DNA of 64,000 bases from the NCBI GenBank assembly GCA_964460605.1, contig CAYWPT010000001.1, forward strand, positions 1 through 64,000. The letters are read 5' to 3'. The position numbers were made by a program, and so were the translations under genes. This document shows, piece by piece, positions 17,227-25,091 of this stretch; position 1 is the first letter of the stretch; every line of letters starts with the position of its first letter. The notes below the pieces were generated by a model. The model saw nothing but the letters and a program-made list of their open reading frames with translations, was not told where the DNA came from and searched no databases. The stretch comes from CAYFJV01 sp964460605. Its GTDB lineage: Archaea; Nanobdellota; Nanobdellia; Woesearchaeales; GW2011-AR9.

Positions 17227-18017
17227 TTATGCTTGTAATTTACCCTCTTCTAATCCTAATTTTGCTACATGAGTTTCTTGAACTTTCATATCGCTCAAAT
17301 TTTTCAAAGCATCAAAGCAGGCTTTTACTAAGTTTACTTTAGTTTTTGTTTGACCTCTTGTTTTAGACCAAACATCTTTGATACCTGCAGCTGCTAAAAT
17401 TTTAGCACATTCTTTTTCAATACAAAGACCTGTTCCTTGAGGGGCTGGCATAAGTTTTACTTCAACTGATCCACATTTACCTGTTACAGCAAAAGGAATA
17501 CTATTTCCATCAGCTACACCCTCCCAAGACCCACATCCTCTTCGAATTTTAATTAAGTTTAATTTTGCTTTTCTTTTTGATTTATCACGGGCAGGTACAG
17601 TTTCTTTACTTTTACCAAAAGCAAGACCCACATAACCGTTTTCGTTACCAACTAAAGCACAGGTTGCAAATTTAATTCTATTACCTTCTCTAGTTTTCTT
17701 TTGGGTTTGTCTAAAGATTCTTCTCTGTCCACCACCGAACTTACCTTTAGCTTGACCAATTAATAATAAATCTTCTTCTAAATCAGGTAAAAGANNNNNN
17801 NNNNTGATTTTAATCCTGGCAGTAAAACATCTACAATTTCTGGTTCCATAATTCTTTGACCGCTTTTGAAGATATCTTCGATATCTGTAATTTCTCCAGC
17901 TTTAACTTTCTTACCTAATTCAGTTACAGGAGTCCAATTTTCACGAACGTCAACAGGTTCTCTATCTCGTTGATTTCGATTGTTCCGGTTATTTCTTCTT
18001 TGTCTTCTTTCTGCCAT
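17227..18017 (-). CDS. rps5: Ribosomal protein uS5, interrupted by an assembly gap
   Basis: The N-terminal part (18017 to 17805) includes EPEIVDVLLPGL. The rest (17794 to 17227) includes NENGYVGLAFGKSKE and LIKIRRGCGSWEGVADGNSIPF, the double-stranded RNA-binding and S5 C-terminal domains. uS5 shapes the small-subunit mRNA entry and accuracy centre. The 10-N gap breaks the frame. Both sides encode versions of the same LLP-x-L residues, so the contigs probably overlap or come from different strains. The gene itself is likely intact. Confidence 0.9.
17795..17804. other. Assembly gap (10 N) in uS5
   Basis: Ten Ns. The flanking sequences encode LLPGLKS on one side and LLPDLEED on the other, two versions of one segment. 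Confidence 0.95.
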
Positions 18018-18026
18018 CTTCTATAA

Positions 18027-18614
18027 TTATGCCAATAAACTTTGTTTTACTTTTTCAAATACAGATTGCATTTGTGTTGGGTCTGCATTTTCTTTAAGAT
18101 TTTTTGAAAATCTTTTCTTAAATGCTTCAGGATTTTCTGATTTTAATGAACTTGCATATTCTTGAATTGCTTTTCCACTCATTTTTTCTTCTTCAGGGAA
18201 AATATCTTCACTTCCATGACGAACTTCTAATCCGCCATCTAATACTCCTTTAAGGAAAGCAAAAGTTTTACCTTTTTGTGAAGGACTTTCTAAACCAGTG
18301 TCTAAGATTAATTCTTCTTTAACTCCATTTCTCTTAGCTTTTTGAGCCAATAATAAACCAGTTAAGTAAGCTGCAGGGAAATTCTTGGATGAATAATTCC
18401 AACCGTTCTTTTTCAAAGCACTTGAGTCTACCCCCACAATAATTTTATCTCCTGAAGTATCAAATGATACTACTTGTGCTAAAAACTTAGTGTTTGAAGT
18501 CCTAAAAGTTAAACGAAGTTTTCCTGATTCTAAAAGACGTAAACGTTTTCTATAATTAGTCTTCTGTTCTCTTTTTCTTCTGTACAAAACTATTTTTGCT
18601 TTTTTGTTTGCCAT
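18027..18614 (-). CDS. rpl18: Ribosomal protein uL18
   Basis: A 195-aa uL18 of archaeal type, starting with a basic N-terminus (YRRKREQKTNYRKRLRLLES), followed by the RNase H-like 5S rRNA-binding domain with NFPAAYLTGLLLAQKAK and GLEVRHGSEDIFPEEE. It binds 5S rRNA in the central protuberance. It lies between eL19 and uS5 in conserved order. Confidence 0.95.
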   Translation of the reverse strand: MANKKAKIVLYRRKREQKTNYRKRLRLLESGKLRLTFRTSNTKFLAQVVSFDTSGDKIIVGVDSSALKKNGWNYSSKNFPAAYLTGLLLAQKAKRNGVKEELILDTGLESPSQKGKTFAFLKGVLDGGLEVRHGSEDIFPEEEKMSGKAIQEYASSLKSENPEAFKKRFSKNLKENADPTQMQSVFEKVKQSLLA

Positions 18615-18615
18615 T

Positions 18616-19071
18616 TTATTCCTTCTTAGCCTTTTGTATCATTTTTTGTTCAGTTAAAAATAATTTAATGTGTCTTTTATTTCTAAAGTAACCACCTTTA
18701 CTCTTTCTGTAAAGAGTTCTGTAGTCTTTAGCTGTTATTAATCCTTTTTCTCGTAATTCTTTAATAAAAGCACGTTGAACTCTGATCTTGGTCATCCAAA
18801 CAGCCTTTTTCTTAACAACTGAATGTTTTTTACCCCCTTTGCTTCCACGCCCTTTTTGTCTTCCTTTTCTTTTCTGTGCTGCAGTTTTTCTAGCACGAGC
18901 TTTGGATTGATAATTAGGTTTAGTTTTTTCGATTTTACCAATAGCAATTAATCCTCGGATATCTGCTCTTGTAATAGCTTTCTTAATATCATCGAGTGCA
19001 TCACCTGAAAATCTAATCTTCTTATGTGAAACCTTTAAAATACTAGCTGCTAATCGTTTTTTGCTTCTCAT
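18616..19071 (-). CDS. rpl19e: Ribosomal protein eL19
   Basis: A 151-aa helical, highly basic protein starting MRSKKRLAASILKVSHKKIR with the KARARKTAAQKRKGRQKGRG linker and a C-terminal long helix, characteristic of eL19, which bridges the two subunits. The start overlaps the eL32 stop by 4 bp (ATGA). Confidence 0.95.
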   Translation of the reverse strand: MRSKKRLAASILKVSHKKIRFSGDALDDIKKAITRADIRGLIAIGKIEKTKPNYQSKARARKTAAQKRKGRQKGRGSKGGKKHSVVKKKAVWMTKIRVQRAFIKELREKGLITAKDYRTLYRKSKGGYFRNKRHIKLFLTEQKMIQKAKKE

Positions 19072-19736
19072 TCTTTCTTAGCTTCCTCTTTTTTAGGAGA
19101 TTCCTTTTTTTCTTCAGCCTTTACTTCAGCTTCTTTTGATTCTGATTTGTCTTCTGCTTTACGCAAAGCATCTTCTTTAGCTTTCTTTTCAGCTTCTTTT
19201 TCTACCTTTTTAGCATCAGCTGTTCTTTGAGCTTGTTGTTGTTGAATTCCACCTATTTGACTTAGANNNNNNNNNNTTCTTTGAGCTTTGGATTTCTGCT
19301 TACTTGAACGTCCTTTCTTACGTTCAGCTAAAGCTTCACTTACTTTTTTAGTATAAGCGTCAGCATCTTTTACATTTAAGATTTCTAAACTAAGTGCTTT
19401 TGCTTTTTGTAATAATGATAATTTTTTCTTTTGACCAACTTTTGCAATAATAATTCCTTGTTTCTCTTTGTCTAAAGCTAAAAGGTCTCTTTCATTTTTT
19501 ACTAATACTGGGAATAAACCTGATCTGTGTAAACCACGTAATTCTTTAGGTGATCCGAATCCAGGACTAGGCAAAGCTGGCTTTCCTTTGTGCATCTGTC
19601 TTACTTGGCTGTGCATTCCTCTAGGGAATCTCCATCTTTTCTTAACACCAGCAGTAAACTTGGACTCTTTAACAATAAATTGTTTTTTTCTCCTTTGTGC
19701 TGCTTTCTTTTCTGCTAATGTTTTTCTGTCTGCCAT
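19068..19736 (-). CDS. rpl32e: Ribosomal protein eL32 with C-terminal extension, gapped
   Basis: The core (residues ~20-130; KKRWRFPRGMHSQVRQMHKG and SPGFGSPKELRGLHRSGLFP) is archaeal eL32. The total of ~222 aa is well above the usual ~130-140 because of a Lys/Glu/Ala-rich tail. A 10-N gap interrupts the tail at 19267-19276. A 12-base repeat (TTCTTTGAGCTT) lies next to the gap and again at 19223-19234, so the exact tail length is uncertain. Confidence 0.9.
   Translation of the reverse strand: MADRKTLAEKKAAQRRKKQFIVKESKFTAGVKKRWRFPRGMHSQVRQMHKGKPALPSPGFGSPKELRGLHRSGLFPVLVKNERDLLALDKEKQGIIIAKVGQKKKLSLLQKAKALSLEILNVKDADAYTKKVSEALAERKKGRSSKQKSKAQRXXXXLSQIGGIQQQQAQRTADAKKVEKEAEKKAKEDALRKAEDKSESKEAEVKAEEKKESPKKEEAKKE
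19267..19276. other. Assembly gap (10 N) in eL32
   Basis: Ten Ns. The 12-mer TTCTTTGAGCTT directly after the gap also occurs 44 bp before it, suggesting overlapping contig ends. Confidence 0.95.
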
Positions 19737-19740
19737 TTTT

Positions 19741-20271
19741 TTATGCCTTCTGTGTAATATAAATCCCGTCTTGGAAAATTCTTAAATCTTTATTTGTAAT
19801 TTTACATAACTGCTCAATTTTAGCTGCAGTTTGACCTGTTGCTTCTTTTGAACATCCAACTACTTCTACATCTGATCCGTTTACTTTAACAGCAACTCCT
19901 TGAGGAATTTCAAAAACTCTTGGATGTTTTTCTCCAAGGAAGTTTTTCACGCTAAAGTTGTTCCCTGAAACTGCAACGTTCATAGGGAAGTGACCTGAGC
20001 AAATTTTTAATTTGTATTGGAATTTTTCTTGAACTCCTTTAAACATGTTTTTGATATGTGCTTGGAAAGTACCAACCATTCTTTTTTCTCTTTTGCTTCC
20101 ATTTTTAGCAGTTAATACTATTTTTCCTGCTTCGCTTTTAAGCTCAATTGTAGGGAAAAAGAGATCTTTGCTCACTTCGCCTTGTGATCCTTTAACTGTT
20201 AAAACTCCGTCTACGTAACTTACAGTTACTCCTTCAGGTACAGTTAATTCTTTAGTGATGTCTTCTCTCAT
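19741..20271 (-). CDS. rpl6: Ribosomal protein uL6
   Basis: A 176-aa protein with the two-fold repeated uL6 domain: the first repeat has VSYVDGVLTVKGSQGEVSKD, and the second includes GEKHPRVFEIPQGVAVKVNG. It binds near the sarcin-ricin loop. It follows uS8 by 9 bp in the conserved archaeal order uS8-uL6-eL32. Confidence 0.95.
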   Translation of the reverse strand: MREDITKELTVPEGVTVSYVDGVLTVKGSQGEVSKDLFFPTIELKSEAGKIVLTAKNGSKREKRMVGTFQAHIKNMFKGVQEKFQYKLKICSGHFPMNVAVSGNNFSVKNFLGEKHPRVFEIPQGVAVKVNGSDVEVVGCSKEATGQTAAKIEQLCKITNKDLRIFQDGIYITQKA

Positions 20272-20280
20272 TTTCTCTTC

Positions 20281-20670
20281 CTAGTAGCAAAATGCTAATA
20301 ATTTCCCACCGATTCCTTTTTCTTTAGCATCATAGTGAGTCATAACTCCTAATGGAGTTGAAACTACTAATACACCAAAGTCTCTAGCAGGTAAATACCT
20401 TTTCTCCCACTTAGGGAAGGTACTCTGTTTTGTTGAAAATCTTGGTTTAATAACATTACATTTGTTAATGTTTCCAAGTAAGTTAACTTTGAGTAAAACG
20501 TGATTTCCATCTTGAACTTCTTCAAAAGTTCCAAGATAGTTGTGTTCGTTCATAATTGTCAAGATTTGTTTCAAAAGTTTGGAGGCAGGCCTAATAGTAA
20601 CTTCCTTTTTTCCTACTTTTTCAGCATTACTTATTTTTGCTAATGCCGCTGCAATTGGGTCGTTTAACAT
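20281..20670 (-). CDS. rps8: Ribosomal protein uS8
   Basis: A 129-aa uS8 of normal archaeal length. It starts MLNDPIAAALAKISNAEKVGKKEV and ends with ARDFGVLVVSTPLGVMTHYDAKEKG, the family C-terminal signature with the STPxGxMTH region. It binds helix 21 of 16S rRNA and organises the small-subunit platform. Confidence 0.95.
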   Translation of the reverse strand: MLNDPIAAALAKISNAEKVGKKEVTIRPASKLLKQILTIMNEHNYLGTFEEVQDGNHVLLKVNLLGNINKCNVIKPRFSTKQSTFPKWEKRYLPARDFGVLVVSTPLGVMTHYDAKEKGIGGKLLAFCY

Positions 20671-20684
20671 TTTCTTGAATCTCC

Positions 20685-20915
20685 TTAATTATACTTTTTG
20701 AAGCCTAATTTTGTTGCCATATCTCTAAAACATTGTCTACACAAGCTTAATGAGTATTTTCCAATGTGTGCTCCATTTCTTCCACAGTTTTTACAACTTT
20801 TTAGTGCCTTTCCGCAAGACCTATCTTTTGGCTTATTGAACTTGATGTATTTAGCTTTCTTAATTGGTTTGTTATCCAATTGTTTGAATACTTTTCTATA
20901 ATCGCTAGTTGTCAT
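20685..20915 (-). CDS. rps14: Ribosomal protein uS14, zinc-binding, N-terminally extended
   Basis: The C-terminal half (CKNCGRNGAHIGKYSLSLCRQCFRD) is the archaeal uS14 zinc ribbon with CxxC...CxxC. At 76 aa it is longer than the common ~50-55-aa archaeal form owing to a basic N-terminal stretch from MTTSDYRK. I kept the upstream start because the ATG abuts the uL5 stop as operon spacing predicts. Confidence 0.9.
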   Translation of the reverse strand: MTTSDYRKVFKQLDNKPIKKAKYIKFNKPKDRSCGKALKSCKNCGRNGAHIGKYSLSLCRQCFRDMATKLGFKKYN

Positions 20916-20916
20916 T

Positions 20917-21438
20917 TTAAGCCTCTACCTCAATACCAAATTTTTCTTGAACAAAGCTAATTGCTTGGTCTTTTGAAATTAATTGTGATTTTCCCACTTT
21001 ATTGCTTCCTAATTTTCTCTTTTTGATTCTGTAACCAGGTCTTTCTAAAGTAACAGCTACTTCTAATCCCATGATTTTTAGGTCTGGATCATATTCTAAG
21101 CCAGGAATATCGATATATTCGTGAATTCCGAAAGCAAAGTTTCCAGTTCTATCAAAGTTTTTAGCAACTAATTTATTACTTTTAGCTTCAAGTAATCTTT
21201 TTAATAATGCTTCAGCATCTTTTCGTACAGTTACTTTTGCTCCAATTTTCAGACCAGGCCTTAATCCCCATCCAGGAATTCTTTTGTTACTTGAAGTTGC
21301 CACAGGCTTAACATCAGATAATTTTCCTAATAGCTTTAATCCTTTTTTGAGCATTTCTTCACTTTTACCTGCTCCCACATTTAGGGTAAGCTTAGTTACT
21401 CTGATTTCCTTCATTGGGTTTTGTTTTTCTGTACTCAT
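20917..21438 (-). CDS. rpl5: Ribosomal protein uL5
   Basis: A 173-aa protein starting MSTEKQNPMKEIRVTKLTLNVG. The GIHEYIDIPGLEYDPDLKIMG region matches uL5, which contacts 5S rRNA and the P-site tRNA. The product ends 1 nt before the uS14 start and follows eS4 by 8 bp. Confidence 0.95.
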   Translation of the reverse strand: MSTEKQNPMKEIRVTKLTLNVGAGKSEEMLKKGLKLLGKLSDVKPVATSSNKRIPGWGLRPGLKIGAKVTVRKDAEALLKRLLEAKSNKLVAKNFDRTGNFAFGIHEYIDIPGLEYDPDLKIMGLEVAVTLERPGYRIKKRKLGSNKVGKSQLISKDQAISFVQEKFGIEVEA

Positions 21439-21446
21439 TTTCTAAC

Positions 21447-22112
21447 CTATTCGTTTACAACATAAAGGTATTTTTTACTTGTCTCAATTTCTTGACCTTC
21501 ATTGTCAATATATCGGGCAGTGTTTCCTTCAATTGATTTTAATTTTCCGTGTGAACCAGCGTGTTTTCCACCTAATAGGAAAATGCTAGCCCCTTCTTTT
21601 AATGATAATACCCTCTTAACTTTGAAATCTGGTAATGAAAGTACAACTGAATCTCCAACTTTTACATCTTTTTCAGCTGCAATGTTTTTACCATCGTATA
21701 AGTTTAATTGTAATTTCTTTTTAGCCATCATTGTTTTACCAGTGACACGAGCAACTTTGCTACTCGCTTCTTCTGCACTGATTTCTTTAACAACTAATCT
21801 TCCTTTATTATCTAATTCTACTCTAAAATGTTTTGATACTGAAGGAATGCTAATAACATCGAATAAACCCACTAAGTCTCTTCTATCTTTTCTTCTTACA
21901 CCATCAACTAATACTTCGTTGTTGTGTAAAAGTTTTTGAGCTTCTGCTAAAGTAGCACCCAATCTTAAGTGATCTCTTAAAACAGCGCCTAAAGCTAAAC
22001 CAAATTCTAAACTGTGTCCACCTGCGTGAGGCCTCACAGTATATTTTTCTGATTTTCTGTTTAGTAATCCCCAAGTTCTTGGAGCCGCGATTCTTTTTAG
22101 ATGATTTTTCAT
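21447..22112 (-). CDS. rps4e: Ribosomal protein eS4
   Basis: A 221-aa archaeal/eukaryal eS4 with an S4-like RNA-binding domain (residues ~40-105; LRLGATLAEAQKLLHNNEVLVDG), a central domain and a C-terminal KOW region (FLLGGKHAGSHGKLKSIEGN). It is a small-subunit body protein with no bacterial counterpart. Its coding sequence contains a palindrome-like stretch at 21740-21780 encoding ASSKVARVTG. Confidence 0.95.
   Translation of the reverse strand: MKNHLKRIAAPRTWGLLNRKSEKYTVRPHAGGHSLEFGLALGAVLRDHLRLGATLAEAQKLLHNNEVLVDGVRRKDRRDLVGLFDVISIPSVSKHFRVELDNKGRLVVKEISAEEASSKVARVTGKTMMAKKKLQLNLYDGKNIAAEKDVKVGDSVVLSLPDFKVKRVLSLKEGASIFLLGGKHAGSHGKLKSIEGNTARYIDNEGQEIETSKKYLYVVNE
21740..21780. repeat. Imperfect palindromic element inside eS4
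   Basis: Outer CAGTG/CACTG (21740-21744, 21776-21780) enclose CGAGCAAC-TTT-GCTACTCG, which has two mismatches. The CTTTGCTACT core matches the eL14 element, and the encoded SSKVA is in the same frame as SSKAT there. Weaker than the other copies. Confidence 0.3.
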
Positions 22113-22124
22113 TTTAGTATAACC

Positions 22125-22562
22125 TTATTCCTTTTTCTCTGCTGCTTTTTTTGCAGGAGCTTCTTTTTTCTCTTCAGCCTTAGCTGTTTTTTTACCAGAT
22201 AACTTAGCTTTTCTTTTCTTATCAGAAAGTTCTAAGCTAGTGATCATTAAGTTTGATGCGTTTAAGGGGTAAGCTACTTTGCTTCCATCTTTTTTTACTA
22301 ATTCTACGCCTTTTACGTAAATTTTTTCTCTTTTAAGATCAACTTTTTCAACTAAGTCTTCTTTTTTCTTGAATTGACCACGTAAAACTTTTACTTTGTC
22401 GCCTTTTTTCAATTGAATACTTCTTCGTGAATGTTTTTTTCTTAATTCTGAACTTAAGTGTGCACTTACAAACTTCTGTTTAGTATGGAGACTTGCATTA
22501 GCACGAGCTTTTCTTTGTTTTCTTGCTTGAATACTGCTTTTTTGATTTTTTAACGCTTTCAT
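22125..22562 (-). CDS. rpl24: Ribosomal protein uL24
   Basis: Residues ~1-115 are archaeal uL24 with a basic N-terminus (ARKQRKARANASLHTKQK) and the KOW motif KKGDKVKVLRGQFKKKEDLV. uL24 is an assembly initiator of the large subunit. The last ~30 residues form a Lys/Ala/Glu tail like those seen on several proteins in this operon. Confidence 0.95.
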   Translation of the reverse strand: MKALKNQKSSIQARKQRKARANASLHTKQKFVSAHLSSELRKKHSRRSIQLKKGDKVKVLRGQFKKKEDLVEKVDLKREKIYVKGVELVKKDGSKVAYPLNASNLMITSLELSDKKRKAKLSGKKTAKAEEKKEAPAKKAAEKKE

Positions 22563-22574
22563 CTTCTTCTTTAC

Positions 22575-22976
22575 CTAAACTACAATTTTTGCAATTTTTG
22601 CAACTGCTGGCCATCTTTCAACTACTTCTTTAGCAATTGGACCTTTGATTAAAGTTCCTTTTGGATTTCCTTTCATATCTTTTAATACAATTGCTGCATT
22701 TTCTTCGAATTTCACCCTTGTTCCGTCAGGTCTTCTGAACTCTTTTTTCTGACGAACAACAATAGCCGGAACCACAGTTTTACGAATGTCAAGTTTACCT
22801 TTTTTTACTGAAGCTAAGATTAAATCTCCAACACCTGCTGCAGGCATTCTTCCTTTTACAGTTTTATGCCCTTTAACCGAAACTACTTTAAGGATTTTAG
22901 CTCCAGAATTATCACATGCAGGGATAAGTGCTTGTGAGGGTAATGCCCGTGTTACTCTTGATTTAATAGCCTTCAT
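22575..22976 (-). CDS. rpl14: Ribosomal protein uL14
   Basis: A 133-aa protein with the uL14 core LIPACDNSGAKILKVVSVKG and the later VVRQKKEFRRPDGTRVKFEENA. uL14 forms intersubunit bridge B8 and contacts aIF6. It lies 12 bp after the gene for uL24 begins in reverse order, the normal archaeal arrangement uS17-uL14-uL24. Confidence 0.95.
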   Translation of the reverse strand: MKAIKSRVTRALPSQALIPACDNSGAKILKVVSVKGHKTVKGRMPAAGVGDLILASVKKGKLDIRKTVVPAIVVRQKKEFRRPDGTRVKFEENAAIVLKDMKGNPKGTLIKGPIAKEVVERWPAVAKIAKIVV

Positions 22977-22980
22977 TTTT

Positions 22981-23313
22981 CTATTCCTCTAATACTTTTA
23001 AGATAACGTGATGTTTTGATTTACTAATTGGTCTTGTTCTAGCTACTAAAACGTTTTGACCAATTTGTGCATTCACACTGTTGGGGTTATGTACCCTCAT
23101 TGTGCTTGTTTTCATTTCACGCCTTTCATATTTTGGAATCATTACTAAACGTGACCATTGAATAGTTGCACTACCGTGAGCATCCCTTTTGATAACTTTA
23201 CCAATGAAAGTTTCGTTTTTCACAGCTAACTCTCCGTAAAAGGGGCAGTTTTTATCGTACTGTTCTGGTTCTTTTGGTGCTTTTACGCCCAAAACTTCTT
23301 TTTGTTTTGTCAT
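22981..23313 (-). CDS. rps17: Ribosomal protein uS17
   Basis: The 110-aa protein carries the OB-fold of uS17 with NETFIGKVIKRDAHGSATIQW and later MRVHNPNSVNAQIGQNVLVA. ATG 23313 is chosen over a GTG further upstream because AAGGAG lies about 10 nt before it, exactly as in front of eL34. The upstream extension would translate the ribosome-binding site itself. A bulged hairpin stands just before that site. Confidence 0.93.
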   Translation of the reverse strand: MTKQKEVLGVKAPKEPEQYDKNCPFYGELAVKNETFIGKVIKRDAHGSATIQWSRLVMIPKYERREMKTSTMRVHNPNSVNAQIGQNVLVARTRPISKSKHHVILKVLEE

Positions 23314-23371
23314 ATTAAAAAATCTCCTTGATTTTTTATACACAAATAAGCAGTTTGCACTTATTTTGTGT
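23314..23371 (-). promoter_or_regulatory. uS17 leader with bulged hairpin
   Basis: On the minus strand ACACAAAATAAG and CTTATTTGTGT form an 11-bp stem with one bulged A (23340-23371), then TATAAAAAATC, AAGGAG and the start codon. The eL34 leader has the same design. The positions that differ between the two stems change on both sides, keeping pairing. It sits inside an operon, between rnp1 and rps17, so a control or processing role is likely. Confidence 0.6.
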
Positions 23372-23375
23372 TTTT

Positions 23376-23624
23376 TTATCCTTTTAACCTATCCTCTGGC
23401 CTTCTGGCAAGTTCTTTGCCTTCAATGATTTTGTCTGTTTCTTTCACCTTGATATCAACTTGTGATTTCATCAGTGTTTTTTGCTCACCCTTGTACTCAA
23501 TTACGAGAGTGTTTTTTGTTTCATCAACAACTTTTCCTCCCAAATCTAGCAAAGATGGATTTGTTGCATTTATTACAACAATTTCCTTCCCGATAAGTTC
23601 ATGTGGAAAGATTTTTTGTCTCAT
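23376..23624 (-). CDS. rnp1: RNase P protein component 1 (Rpp29)
   Basis: An 82-aa Sm-like beta-barrel protein, HELIGKEIVVINATNPSLLDLGG through EDRLKG, matching archaeal Rpp29/Pop4. It binds the RNase P RNA catalytic core region (the RNA gene is at 45081-45459) with Rpp21 and helps mature tRNA 5' ends. Its position between aIF1 and uS17 is standard in archaea. Confidence 0.92.
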   Translation of the reverse strand: MRQKIFPHELIGKEIVVINATNPSLLDLGGKVVDETKNTLVIEYKGEQKTLMKSQVDIKVKETDKIIEGKELARRPEDRLKG

Positions 23625-23645
23625 TGTGTATTTTGAGCGAAAGAT

Positions 23646-23951
23646 TTACTTAAGCTCAATTGTTTCTACCGAAAACCCTAAATCAACTAGGGCTTCTTTT
23701 ATTCTAGACTTGTGATCCCCTTGGAGTTCCACTCGCCTGTTTTTGCCTGTGCCACCACAAGCAAATTTGTTTTTGAGTTTTTTGGCTAAATCACCCACGT
23801 CAACTGCACTATCAAAGCCGCCCACAACAGTATATTTTTTTCCAAATTTTTTCTTCTCAATCTTAACTGTAATTTTCTGTTGTTCTCTTACGATCACATC
23901 ACAGACACAGAGGTCTTGAGGTAATCCGCATTGATTACATACGCCAGCCAT
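23646..23951 (-). CDS. Translation initiation factor aIF1 (SUI1)
   Basis: From ATG 23951 the product is about 101 aa: an N-terminal Cys cluster (CNQCGLPQDLCVC) possibly binding zinc, then the SUI1 fold with TVVGGFDSAVDVGDLAKKLK and VELQGDHKSRIKEALVDLGF. aIF1 maintains start-codon fidelity. ATG 23951 is favoured over an upstream TTG at 23963 because it lies 4 nt after the uL29 stop, with GGAG in the end of uL29. Confidence 0.9.
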   Translation of the reverse strand: MAGVCNQCGLPQDLCVCDVIVREQQKITVKIEKKKFGKKYTVVGGFDSAVDVGDLAKKLKNKFACGGTGKNRRVELQGDHKSRIKEALVDLGFSVETIELK

Positions 23952-23955
23952 TGAT

Positions 23956-24162
23956 TTATTCAACCAGCTCCTTTTCTTTTATTTTTAAGAGAGTTAAGAT
24001 TCGAGCGATTGTCTTCCTGGTTTGACGTAATCTGCCTGAGTTTTCTGGACTAGTTCCAGCGCTTCTCTGTGAATCTAACTTAAAGCGTTCTTTTTTAAGT
24101 TCTTCCAACTTCTTTTTCAAGTCGGTTTCAGATAAGCCTCTTAACTCCTTATTGATTTTCAT
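23956..24162 (-). CDS. rpl29: Ribosomal protein uL29
   Basis: A 68-aa two-helix protein, LRGLSETDLKKKLEELKKER with a KTIARILTLLKIKE end, the usual uL29 size. It sits near the exit tunnel, where SRP and other factors dock. The start overlaps the uS3 stop by 4 bp. Confidence 0.93.
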   Translation of the reverse strand: MKINKELRGLSETDLKKKLEELKKERFKLDSQRSAGTSPENSGRLRQTRKTIARILTLLKIKEKELVE

Positions 24163-25091
24163 TCTTCTTTAGCCTCTTCAGCTTTCTTTTCAGTTGGAGA
24201 AGTTTCTTTATCTAACTTCCCAGAAATCTCTGATTTCTGTGATTCAGCAACAGCTGCTTCTTCTGCCTTAACTTCAATTGATTCTTCAACTTTTGGCCCT
24301 TCAGCTGCTTTTTCTGCTTCTACTACCAGGGCTCCTTCCTTTACTTCAATAGTTCTTTCCTCAACTTTAGGGGCTTCAGTTTTTTCTTCCTTTTTCTTAG
24401 CTGTTTTCTTTTTTGTTGCTTTTTTCTTAGTTGCTTTCCCCTTAGCAGGAGCTTTTTCTTCTTCCAAATCTTTTACTTCTTCAACTTGGATTGGCTCTTC
24501 TAAGATTTCAATGTGATCAGGTAATATGATATTGTTAGGCATAATTCTTACTTGAATCCCAATAACACCAGTTTTTAATAATGCACTTGCGTAAGCAGTC
24601 CTTACTCCACTCACCGAGATGTCGCCACATTTTTTCAAATAACCTTGGTAAAATCTCCAACTTTTAGCTCTTGCACCAGGGATTTTTCCAGAGATTTTAA
24701 TTTCAATACCTAATGCTCCAGCACGTAATACATTTTGAATAGACTTGTGTCCAGCGCCCTTGAATCTTGAAGACCCGAATCTTTCTAAATTGCTTGCAAT
24801 TCTTGATGCAACAACATCAGCGTCAAGGAATGGGTTTTTGATTTCTTCAATTTCAATTCTTGGGTTCTCTAATTTAAAGTGAGTTTTTAAATAAGCAGTT
24901 AAAGCTTTGATATTAGCCCCCTTTGAACCTACAACTAAACCAGGTCTGCTGGTTGCCACAATAATTTTTTCCCCTAAAGGAATTTTCTTTAATTTGACAG
25001 ATGATATCTCAGCACCTTTCAGTTTCCCTTCAATGTACTGACGAATGTAAAATTCCTTAGTTTTCTGTGCTACAAATTCTCGTTCAATCAT
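24159..25091 (-). CDS. rps3: Ribosomal protein uS3 with long tail
   Basis: Residues 1-205 match archaeal uS3: an N-terminal KH domain (ATSRPGLVVGSKGANIKALT) and C-terminal domain (RIMPNNIILPDHIEI). The remaining ~100 residues are a Lys/Glu/Ala-rich, low-complexity tail, giving 310 aa instead of ~210-240. It overlaps uL29 and uL22 by 4 bp each, so translation is probably coupled. A perfect hairpin lies in the tail coding sequence at 24221-24239. Confidence 0.94.
   Translation of the reverse strand: MIEREFVAQKTKEFYIRQYIEGKLKGAEISSVKLKKIPLGEKIIVATSRPGLVVGSKGANIKALTAYLKTHFKLENPRIEIEEIKNPFLDADVVASRIASNLERFGSSRFKGAGHKSIQNVLRAGALGIEIKISGKIPGARAKSWRFYQGYLKKCGDISVSGVRTAYASALLKTGVIGIQVRIMPNNIILPDHIEILEEPIQVEEVKDLEEEKAPAKGKATKKKATKKKTAKKKEEKTEAPKVEERTIEVKEGALVVEAEKAAEGPKVEESIEVKAEEAAVAESQKSEISGKLDKETSPTEKKAEEAKEE
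24221..24239. repeat. Triloop hairpin inside the uS3 tail
   Basis: CAGAAATC-TCT-GATTTCTG is an 8-bp perfect stem with a three-base loop. Its AAATCTCTGATT core resembles the hairpin at 12133-12149. Here the loop spans a codon boundary, unlike the eL14 and uL30 copies. Confidence 0.4.
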
